64,000 nucleotides of DNA from Escarpia spicata (taxonomy: Eukaryota > Annelida > Polychaeta > Sabellida > Siboglinidae). The notes beneath the pieces were generated by a model. The model was not told the origin of the DNA, made no database searches, and was given only the letters and a program-made list of their open reading frames with translations. Positions 13,801 through 25,492 of this stretch are shown piece by piece. The first letter of the stretch is position 1, and each line of letters begins with the position of its first letter. Where the stretch lies: the NCBI GenBank assembly GCA_963995525.1, contig OZ023210.1, positions 22,117,913 through 22,181,912 on the forward strand. The letters run 5' to 3'. The position numbers and the translations under genes are program-made.

Positions 13801-16800
13801 CTTGTAAAGGGATAAACTTGTCAATAAACTCACCGTTTTCTAAAAATGCACAGCTTAAAGTTGATGTGATTAAACAGTGCCCCAAGGAGACCTCCTGCAA
13901 ACATGAAAATATTTGTCTACAAACGTGACACAACTTGGGAATAGCAGCGTAAACAATAATATAACAAAAGTCATCACATGACTGGCAGCCTGTAAAATAT
14001 GACTAGTCTTGTATTTGCACAGTACTATTTTTGTGATGCTACGTTGGTTTTGCGATTTTGCACTCACCAGGCCCTTAGCCAGAAATGTTTTTGCCAGTCC
14101 TGAATTAATCAAGTGTGCCTTTCGGCATGCAAATGGCTTGTGCAGATGCCATTCACATCAATCACAGCCATTTTTGGCCAGTTAAGTTTTTTCAATGAAA
14201 ACCAATGTCATTTGAGCCATTCATTTAATTAATACTGATTCATTTGATTTGTTTCACTACCAGTTGTGCCAACGATAGTCATTAATGTGGGCCCCTAGAC
14301 TTGGAACTATTAGTTAATCTAGTAGCCAGCTGGTCTCCTCTAAATTCCACCAGTCTTATCAGTTGTAATTCCACATCTTGGCCAGTCATCTTCAAGACTG
14401 GCAGACTGGTCTGTGGTTAAGCTCTGGTACTCACTGTTTGACCATGAGGTTCAGGGCAATGTAAAATAAAAAATAAAGACTGCCTTGGTAGGATGACAGA
14501 GTTGACCAGTCTACCCCTACCGACCCTGCTGCGCACCGCAGTAAACAGACAAGGCTGGCCCTGACTGACAGTGGACACGGCCCACCTACCACTATCCGGT
14601 CAAGTGATGAAATGAAATAAAAAAGAAATGAATAAAAACTACAGTCATTGAAACAAATTGGGAGTCAAACATTGTACCCGCTGTGCTGAGAGGCCCCATG
14701 TAGTCTACCCTACTATGGATGTACCCCTTGGCCTGCATCACCAGCCCAACTAGAACTCAGAAATCTCAAGTGTCCAGCATACAGTCCACACAATCTTCAC
14801 CCTGAACCAGGCAAGTACAACAAGTGGGCAGAAGTATGAATGATTCAGTGCATGTCCATACATTGCGTAGGATAAATGGCAAGGGTACTACCACCCCGGC
14901 TCACATGTACGTCCTATCAGCATGTAAGTTGCCTCCGGATTCAGGCACGTTCATTATTTGGAAATGTGATAAGTTACCTTTCTGAATCCTTATTTGTTCA
15001 GACGGAGCTATTGGCTGACACTGAAGAAGGCATCGAGAGGATGCCGGAAGCTCTGTCTGAGCAAACAAGGATTCAGAAAGGTAACTTACCACGTTTCCAA
15101 ATTGTGTATGTCCTGTCGTTATGAACTGATAACTATTTCAAAGTTACTTACCGACTACAGCCATGACAAGGTAGACTGGAATCTCAGCACCCGTGTAGCT
15201 GATGTCCTATTAAAACAATCAAAATAAAGGCACTATCAAGTACCTATATAGTCCAATATCCAGTCGTAAGAAAACTCAAAGTGCCTTACACATCACTGCC
15301 TGGCAGACTTTATCATTTCAACACCAACCCAACTTTGTCATTGTCTCTAGGAAGCATTTAGCCATGCTGCAATTCAAATAATCCACCACTATGTATAGCC
15401 AGGTACTCATTTATAGAGCTGAGCGAGTGGAAAAATGTGGAGTGAACAAAACTCTCGAAGCTGTCCTCTTGACTGAGTCTGATATTGTGACCACTATAAT
15501 ACTACCCTGGTATGTACAAATATAAATAATCTAATTCGCAAATCTACATCAACTTCTAAGTATTAAATTAATTTAAGCTAGAAAATTTTGTGTGGGAAAA
15601 TATTTCCGTAAAAAAATCATTCATATACAACTCGAAAAAGCATGCCAAAACAATGTGGTATATTCTCAGAACACAATCCATCTTAACTCAGCCATGAAAT
15701 GTGCATTAGGAATTCAGACTAAATATCCGTTTAGCTCTATGTCAGGGCAACATTACTTACCGAAAACTGGCCAAAGTTGAGGAGGCCGGGATAGGAGAGT
15801 TGCCAGGGTACACCGTGAATGTAGCTTTGAACCATGTTGAGGGTAAACGTCGACATCATGGAGGCAAAGAACTACACAAAGAGAACCAATGTACAATCAG
15901 GTATATGAAATGTTTGAAAGTGATTACTGGTTATCGTTAGACCATTATGGTAGGGCGTGGACATTAACTGTGAGTGGTAGAACAACTTGCATAGTTAAAA
16001 AAAGTAAAATAAATGCCAATTTTCACAAATGCATAAAATGAATGATATATAAAATTTTACTGATAAACAACAACTGACAACAATGCTGGAACACTAACTA
16101 TTCTCAATTTGAGAGCATCTAAAAAGTTAATACTGGGTATTGTTAGACTACAATTTTTGTTGTTCTCCTCGTCGTTTCCTGTCTTCAGGGGTGAGGCTGG
16201 CTTGGATACGCCAACATTTTCTTTCTCTTCCTCTTCATTGCACTTGCACTACTTTCTCTACCACCCTTCTCCATTCTCCTCGGTCTTTTGCTCTTTTCCT
16301 CCATTCCCCTTTCCATCCCTCCAGGTCTCTCTTCGCACAATCCTCCCACCTCAGTCTCGGTCACCCTCATCTTCTTTTTCCCTCCACTCTCCAGGCATCT
16401 GCTTTCTTTGCCATCCATTCTTCTCCCATTCACTCCACATGTCCTGCCCAGTTCAACCGACTTCTCACCAACGCCTTCTTGAAACTTTCTTTCACACCAA
16501 CATCCTCCCTCAGCTCTTCTACTCTTCGCTTATCTATTCTCGTTACCCCCGTAACCCTCCTAACCCAGTTGTTTTCACATACTTGTACCCTCTCCTGTTG
16601 TTTCTGTCATTGCTATAGTTTCTAGGCCATACAGGTATGCTGGTGTCACACGTGTGCATAGTACCTTTCCCCTGAATTTTCGCGATATGTGCCTGTCTCC
16701 CATCACACCTACTTTCCTCCTTGCATTCGCCTCTGCTTGTATTCTCCTGCAAACTTCTGTCTCTGAGGAGCCATCTCCACATACCGCTCCGCCCAGGTAT

Positions 16801-19800
16801 ACAAAACTGTCTCTTTAATTTAGATTCTTCCCCTCCAGGTGTATTTCCAGTTCTATGCTTTGTTGCCCAACCCAAAGCACCTCTGTCTTGAGTGTCTTCT
16901 CCAGATTCACTTTCAATCCGTGTTTGCTGAAGATATCCTTCCACTCTATCAGTTGTTCGTGTAAGTCCCTTTCCCCGTCCGCTACCACCACTAGATCGTC
17001 TGCATACAGTAGTTTCTGGAGAATATCTTTTGTGCTGGTCTTTCTACTTATCAGTTCCATCACTGCGACAAACAGTAGTGGGATCAGGGCACTCCCCTGT
17101 CTCAAGCCAACATTCACTTTGAATTCTTCCAAGATTCCAGGTCCACACACCATTCTGACCCTCATTTCTTCGTATGTCCCTTCCACCATCCTGACCTCTG
17201 TCTCTGGGACCCCCATCCATCTCTGTGTCGCCATTGCTATCTTTCTCGGTACTGTGTCATAAGCTCTCTCCAGGTCAATAAAACCCACAGCCATATTTTC
17301 CTGTCCCTCCAACTTCTTTTCAATAAGCTGTCTCAGTGCAAACATTCCATCAGCTGTACCTCTTCCTCTTCTGAAGCCCTGTTGTTCTTCTCCGATTTCT
17401 CCTTCCACTATTGTTCTTATCCCTCCATCCAAGATTCTCTCCAACATCTTCAGCATGTGGCTCAGCAACATGATGCCAATGTTCAGCAAATATTTCAGTA
17501 TCAATTTTTTTTTTAAAGATAACACTATCTGCATAGTCAAAATAAAACACTGTTGCCAATTTTCAGAAAATAATTAAATTAAACAGTACATTTTATTTAA
17601 TAAAAAATAATATTTATTTATATAGCACACATCCAATGCAATTAACAGAGCTTTACAGATATATACAGAAATGTCAGAAAATGTGTTAAAATAATATGTT
17701 GTAATAGAACAATACATGTTATATCATAAATAAAATAATGCATAATAGCATAATATATATTATAAACATAAACAATGAAAGAGTGTTGGAACACTTACTA
17801 TCCTCCAAGTGAGGGCCTGGTTCCAGAAACTGGCGCCCTCTTCCAGACTGAAGAGAACCCCACCCACTGGCGCCCCGAACGCTGCAGACACACCAGCGGC
17901 AGCGCCACCAGACACAAAGTCTCGTTTCTCCGTGTCCGTCCGGAAATACGTGAAGATCTGCCAACATCAACAGGAAGGTGTGAATATAACCTGGGCTACT
18001 AGTGACATGGTCACAAAGGTCATAGACATGACAGAACAAATCAGAAGACAGACGTGGACCTGGGCAGGGCACATCAGTAGGCTACGAGATAACTAATGGA
18101 TATCGCATATCACTATCTAGAGACCTTATGAACGGAAACGATCTATAGGAAGACCGGCGAACGGTGGAGAGATGAACTAGACGAGTACTGGAAGGGCACC
18201 ATCTAGCAGAGGATAGCGTAAGACAGACAGATCTGGAAATGACATGCCGAGGCTGTCGCCCAACCACGGGACACTAACTAACAGGCTTATGGAATATGTA
18301 TAAAAAGCACATGATTGTGAGAGGGTAACATAAAGACAGATTTTGAAGATACACTATAGTATTCAAGATAGATGCCAAGATTTAGATTTTACTGCAGCAT
18401 CAGAAAGTTTTGTGAATTGATATACTGGATAGAAGATCAACACATGTAATGTCATCATTCTCTAATGTGTAAATTATTTATATGTTTAAAGGTCAGTGAA
18501 TTATGAGTGTTTTGGTTTATTTTGATTCAATCGAAGACATTGTTTATGTATAAAAATTATAAGAAAGTGTGTTGTAATATATCAATCATTCAACACATAT
18601 TTTCTTATAAAAAAGAATCTATGTATTGTCTAGTATTCCATTACAAAATCTGGCTTCCTGCGTATAGCACAATATAACTAAAATCGAGCCCTGTAATGCA
18701 TTAATAAATAGAACACATTAAAAAAAAATTATAGCCAAATATCCACAGTTCAATTCAACAGGAAAGCTTAAGATGATTTTTGAGTACTTCAAGGAAACGT
18801 GTTATCATTCTTGAATGGTCTGCATGGCACACTCAATCAATCTGATTGACGTGTATGTCAATCTTGTACGACAGTATGTTGCATGTAACAAATATACACA
18901 GCATCTTCTGCAGCAATAGTCTTTTTAATGTTTCTAACCCAAACGACACTGACCTTGAAGTCTTGTCGGAATGTTGATGACCGTCCTTGTGAAATGCCAG
19001 CAGCAACAACAGCCCCTGAATGGATCATGGGGCCTTCCTTTAAGGACACAGAATAAAACGTCATCAAAAACATATTACGTGCAAAGAAATGTGAACTGAA
19101 TTAATACAAATTGTCACCATGTTTGTACCGTAAATCTGGTGCTATACTTTACTGAATCAAATAACATCATAAGTAGACAGAAAACTAAAATTACAATATA
19201 ATCATTACACACGATAATATCAACATATGTTGTATTTTGAAATGCATAACATCACAAGAATTTACACATAATCAATGAGAATAAATAAAATAGAGTTTGA
19301 TGCATAAATGCAAACTGCTGATGTATGTATTTAGAACAAGAAAAGTTGCGGTTCAAGTTTTCCTAAATTGCATCAGCTGATAAAGATTAACTACCGTTCT
19401 TTTACAGGAACCATGCATTTAACGTAAAGGAAAAGTAAAGTAAAGGTAATTCTTATATAGCACAGTATCCAGTCCTCAGGACTGCTCAAAGCACTTTACA
19501 CTTTGTTCGCTAGCAGACCTGTTCAAATCGAACACCATCTTGACTTCTCTGGGAAACATTCAGCCATGCTGCAATTAATGAGCGAAGACTATTTGTACAT
19601 AAACACTACTACACACAGCTGAGTGAACTGGAGCAATGTAGAGTGAATGAACTGGCCCAAGGTTCGACACTGCAGCACAGGATTCGAACCCGGGTTTTCT
19701 TGGTGGAGAGTCCAATGATCTAGCCACCGCACCACTGCGCTCGACATTGTATAACAACTATCAAGAATAAAATAAACAGATAACCTGACCTTGCCAATAG

Positions 19801-22800
19801 CTAGTCCTCCGACAACTGACAACACGACCCCAATGACCTTGCAGACGAGGGTAAAGAGACGAACGACATGGGGTATCATGACCCCGTTGAGAAAGCATTT
19901 TATTTGTGGAATACCGCTGCCAGCTGCAACAGGCTGAAAACACAATTTGTTGTTTAGCATTACAATCATTTTATTTTCTTAACATAAGCAGATAAGAACA
20001 TTTATTGATACAGTTTGTAAATTACATTGGAATCATTACTGAATACACGTTGAGTTTTGATCTTTGTGAAGACTAGAAACAATTGCAGTGAATACTGTTC
20101 ATTAGCTTGTTTACAGATTGTTTCTTTGTTTGTGTGTGTGCGTGCATGCGTGCGTGTGTGCTTGTGTGTGTATGTGGGTACATGTGGGTGTGCGTGAAAG
20201 CGTGTAGGAGTGCATGCATGTGTCTGTTTGTTTGTGCATATATGTCCATATGTCACTGTGTTGTCTTATGATTGAAAATATGCATAATTAGGTTTTTCAG
20301 TTAGACAAACTTACCTCTCCGTAAGCCACCAGTATTGCTGCGATTAGCACAAAGCCAGAGTTCCAAGCTATCCACAACAGCAGTGGAATGAAAAGATAGC
20401 TTGACTTCATAGTCTCATCAAAGTCTTACATGAGTCAAGGCTATTGATGCATGTACAACATTAATATTTTAAAACTTTTGTTGCTCTGAAACTCAATTTA
20501 CCTGACTCACCGACGAAATCTATATGTGCAAGATTGAACACAAAACCTATGCATAAGAACTACATCATGTTTTGACATTATGCTTGACAAAGAATAAAAA
20601 ACTAGCATATTTTTATATACAAGGCAGCTATACATTACACTGTCTCCAAGCTGAAAACAGATCATGTAGTAAATGTGTTCCTTTACAAATATTGCGGTAC
20701 AACACATTTTTTTGTTAACAATACAAATAGTGCATAAAAACGAATGACACAAAATAGTAAATATATCCTAGCACAAGTTACCTTTTTATCATAGTAATTG
20801 TACTATATTAAGAAGTAAAACCAGAGCCGGGCGTAAGCATACAACAAATGTCCCATGTCCTACATGATGTATTATGGAATGTGGGGGTGGTTTGAAGCAA
20901 TGCTAAACGCATCAAATTTTTTAGTACTTTGACAATTCCTGAGACCAAATACAAAAGGATACAATACTTGAGCAAGGAATATTTGACTATAGACAAGCGG
21001 TGGATTGCGATATCGATGGAGCAAGCAATAAGAGCGGTGAAGATGCCGATAAAACACATGACGACCCACCGCGCAAATTGCTGCTTGAGAAGTTGCTGAA
21101 ACACACCACATTAGGGGCCGTTGTAAGGATCATCTCAGAATGCTGATGTCCGATATCAGACGAAATTACTTTCACCTGGTCTCAGCCCCCCATTCCTTGC
21201 CCTTGATGAAAGTTTGTAAATCATATGACGATGTATATATATTTAATGCTAGAAGTCTGAGTACTAGCTTCAGCGAAATACAAGATCTTCTCAAATCACT
21301 TAATGTAAAGTTTTATATTATAGCAATAACCGAAACGTGGCTGAGCAAGGACTCATCTCTTTTATATATGTTTAATGATTATGATGCTTTTCATGTTGTT
21401 AGAGACAACAGAAAAGGTGGAGGTGTGGTGATTTATGTTAACAAGAAGCTAAATGGGCGATTATGCGAAACAAAGTCACTAATAGTTGATAATGTACTAG
21501 AATGTATTACTGTTGAATGTGAAATTAACCGACACAAAACTGCACTGGTCAGTTTTGTATATAGGTGCCCTGGGTCTAACATGGTTTCATTTAATGACAA
21601 TATTGAACAATTGTTTAGTCATATACGTTGCACCAAAACCATATATGCATGTGGTGATTTCAATATAGATTTGTTTAAATGTGATAGTCATAGTGGAACC
21701 AAGCTATTTGTAGATCTTATGCACAGTCTTGGTCTATACCCTTTAATTAATAGACCTAGCAGAATTACTACTACCTCTGCAACCCTTATAGAAACCATTT
21801 TTACTTCTGAACTTGAGTGCAAGATTGATAGTGGTCTATTAGTAAATTATATCAGTGATCATCTTCCTGTATTTGCTCTGTGCCATTGTACTGTAAAAGG
21901 TAATGTGAACGAACATTCTGACAAGTGTATTCATCATCTTAGCGAAGAAAACATAAATGCATTGAAGTGTGACTTAATGCAAAATTCTTGGCATACTGTT
22001 ATCGGTAGTGAAAATGCTAATATAGCATATGACAACTTTCTTCATGATTTTACACAAATGTACAACAAACATTGTCCTGTGTCAACTGTACGACCTAAAG
22101 TATTAACAATTAGTAATAAATAAATTAACAGGTATTCTCAGATCCACTAAGAAACAGTATTATAGCAGTTTACTCGCACAGAAGAAAAATGACATTGCTG
22201 GCACCTGGAAAGTACTTAAAACTGTAATGGGAACACCTCGCTTAGGAAATCACTACCCAGATCAGTTTGTTAATGATGGCATAACCATTAGTAATAAGGA
22301 AGATGTAGCGAACATGTTTAACACTTATTTTACTAATATCGGTCCGGAGCTGTCAAAGGATATAAAGGCATCAACAAATTTTTCTATTTATGACTACTTA
22401 GAAAACAGAAATAGTAACAATTTATTTCTAACTCCAGTTAATGAAGATGAAGTTATCCGAGCTGTGAACAATTGGGAAAGTAAAACATCCAGAGATTGCG
22501 AAGACATAAGTATGCATTTGGTCAAAGAAGTTATTAGCTCCATTGCAAAACCTATCACTTATATTTGTAGTCTATCTTTCATTTCTGGAGTATTCCCGGA
22601 GAAAATGAAAATAGCAAAGGTTATCCCACTCTTTAAGTCTGGGGATAAGTATATGTGCACTAATTATAGGCCTATTTCACTATTACCACAATTCTCAAAA
22701 ATATTAGAAAAATTGTTCAGTTCTCGTTTAGATAGCTTTATTACCAAACACAAACTAGTAAACCCAAGCCAATATGGATTTCAGCAAAATATGTCAACAT

Positions 22801-25461
22801 GTCACGCACTAACAGATCTTGTTGATGCAATAACCCAATCATTGGATGCCAAAAAATATGCAATTTGTGTTTTTATCGATTTAAAAAAGGCATTTGACAC
22901 TGTCAATCACAAACTGTTATGTAAAAAAATAGAATTTCTTGGTATCCGTGGTGGGGCATTTAACTGGTTAAATAGTTATCTAGAAAACAGAAAACAATTT
23001 GTGTCCATTGACAAATGTAATTCTACTGTGCGCAATATTTCATGTGGTGTCCCACAGGGTTCGATCCTGGGCCCCAAACTATTCATTCTATACGTTAATG
23101 ATATGTGTAACATATCTAATCTAGTAAAATACATTCTCTTTGCAGACGATACTAATATCTTTTATGCAAATAGTAACATCAATAAACTAAACGAAACTGT
23201 ATGTAACGTTCTGGACCAAATGAATACATGGTTTGCAGTAAATAAATTAACTCTGAACATATCTAAAACCAATTATATGTTATTTGGAAATCGTATGCTA
23301 AATAAAGAAATTAATATAAAAATATGAAATGTTAATATCGAAAGAGTAAGGGTCACCAAGTTTTTGGGTGTGTTTATTGGTGATCTACTAAATTGGAAAG
23401 CTCATATAAAATACGTACAATCAAAGCTTTCAAAAAGTACAGCTATAATGTATAGATGCAGTCATCTACTTGATAGAAACAGTAGACGTATTCTATACAG
23501 TTCTCTTTTTGCCGTATTTAAATTACTGTGCAGAGATATGGGGAAACACGTACCCAACAAATACTAACTGTATTATTTTCTTATTACAAAAAAGAGTAAT
23601 CCGCATTATATTCGATGCAAGATGGTTGGATCATACAAACTCACTTTTCCAACAATTACATGTTCTAAAATTTCCAGAAATCATAGAACTGAAAACATCA
23701 TTATTTATGTACAGAGCTTACTACAGCTGTTTGCCATCAAATATTCAGTGTTTGTTTACTAGACGGGAAATAGCATACTCAATGCGAGCTAATCATGACC
23801 TAGAACGACAGAGTCTATTCTACAATGCGATCAATGTCTCTTTGTGTAAAGGGAGTGCAATTATGGAATTCTCTACGTGATCATTTAAAAACTACCAATA
23901 CTATTACTGAATTTAAGCATAAATGCAAGAACCTTTTATTTGAGAAATATCTTGTTGTGGAAATCTGAATAAAATCATACACAAATATAATCATGCCATT
24001 GAGGAAACTACAATATGTGTAAAGATGTGTACTTATCATATACATTAAATTTGGAATATGCACATATTCCATTGCATGTTTTCAATTATTGTAGCTAGAT
24101 GGTTAGATGAATAGCAAATTAGTGGAATGCAGATTGTGGATACCCTAGTAAGAAAAAACATATTAAACTGGTTGCTTATTATGTACTGAGTAATTAAATT
24201 TATTTTGCTATTACCATATTTATTATTACATGTGAATTCGTCAGTGCGTCAATTCTTCCTTATGTTTCTTATCCATTCTACAATTACAAGTCTATACATT
24301 TAACTGATAACCATGTTGTCAATTTTTGACACATATCATATAACCAAGAAAAATAATGAACAGTATTTTAAAAATCTACATTGCATTAACATATGTCATG
24401 TAACAAGTCAACAAAATTACATAATATTGTAATGATAATAATAATAATATTGTAATCATACCTTGTGATTTTTCTGCCTCTCCTCCCTTTGGTACAAAAC
24501 ATTTTCACAGTTGTCATAGTCCAAGCTCTGTAACAAGCCAATAATATTATAATATCTTCAAACATTTAAATAAAAACAATGCAAGAAATGTGTAACAATG
24601 TAACATACAACATTTATTTAATATTATGTTTTCAAACAAGAAAACGGAAGCAGTAGAATTTACTGCAATGTTGGCATTCTTACCAAAAGTTTATGTTTGC
24701 AAATAGAAACAAAAAAGACAGCTGTAAAATATATATGTCATTTTTAAATGTTACCTTCAGGAACATCTGCAGATAACAGTGTAAGAAATATGACTGGAAT
24801 ATTGTTATTTAATATACTCTTCTAAAATGTCTGCTGAATGCAAGATACTGTAACCATGGATACAGTACAGAAATAAGTAAACAAAATTTTACAATATGAT
24901 CTGTGCAACCAAAAGGGAATAACTTATTACATACTGAGATGGTATACAATCCCTACAATTTTGTTTACAAAATAGGATGTGTTATGTCTGAAGGATGACA
25001 ATTCCCAAATTAGTCAAATATTGTGTTGTCACTTACTTGAAACTTGGCATTGAGCAGCTTGGAATCAACTGGACATTCAACGTATTCATCCGTTGAAGCA
25101 TTGGTAATTTGTTCAATATCCACAAATGGACAGATTCTCTGTAAATCATAGCAATGTTTACATCATTTAAAAATGTTTACACTTATGAATGCTAGATTTC
25201 ATAATCATGAACAGAATGCAGAAACATCTTGTATGTACAGGTATGTACAGGTATGTACAGGTATGTACAGGTATGTACAGGTATGTACAGGTATGTACAG
25301 GTATGTACAGGTATGTACAGGTATGTACAGGTATGTACAGGTATGTACAGGTATGTACAGGTATGTGACAAATAAATAATGATGGTTCAACAAGATTTTC
25401 TCAAATTACACACATTTTGACCACATCCTAATACTTGTAATTGACGATGATGATGATGATG

Positions 25462-25492
<31 letters not shown>

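Larger units (their letters stand above)
21140..24080 (+). mobile_element. jockey-superfamily non-LTR retrotransposon (CR1/L2-like)
   Basis: About 2.9 kb, antisense to CLCN7 in intron 3. First frame (about 21210-22123): APE-type endonuclease with [24 protein letters not shown] and SDHLPVF. Second (about 22140-23327): reverse transcriptase with [40 protein letters not shown] and the catalytic FADDTNIFY. Third piece (23330-23880): C-terminal region with [10 protein letters not shown], and [12 protein letters not shown] after a frameshift. Stops and frameshifts near 22123, 23325 and 23515 show decay. The 5' end lacks the start of the endonuclease and the gag-like ORF, as expected for a truncated insertion. 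Exact ends were not fixed. Confidence 0.92.

Noticed and set aside
16109..17262. Plus-strand Ser/Pro/Phe-rich frames at 16109-16625 and 16855-17262
   Set aside because: Shadows of the minus-strand RTE-like reverse transcriptase.
19640..19745. Functional tRNA gene (perfect B box)
   Set aside because: The head is fused to a SINE body and L2/CR1-type tail present at other loci, and the cloverleaf outside the box regions is not convincing.
25231..25366. CRISPR-like array
   Set aside because: A 10-bp perfect tandem repeat without spacers in a eukaryotic intron is a minisatellite.
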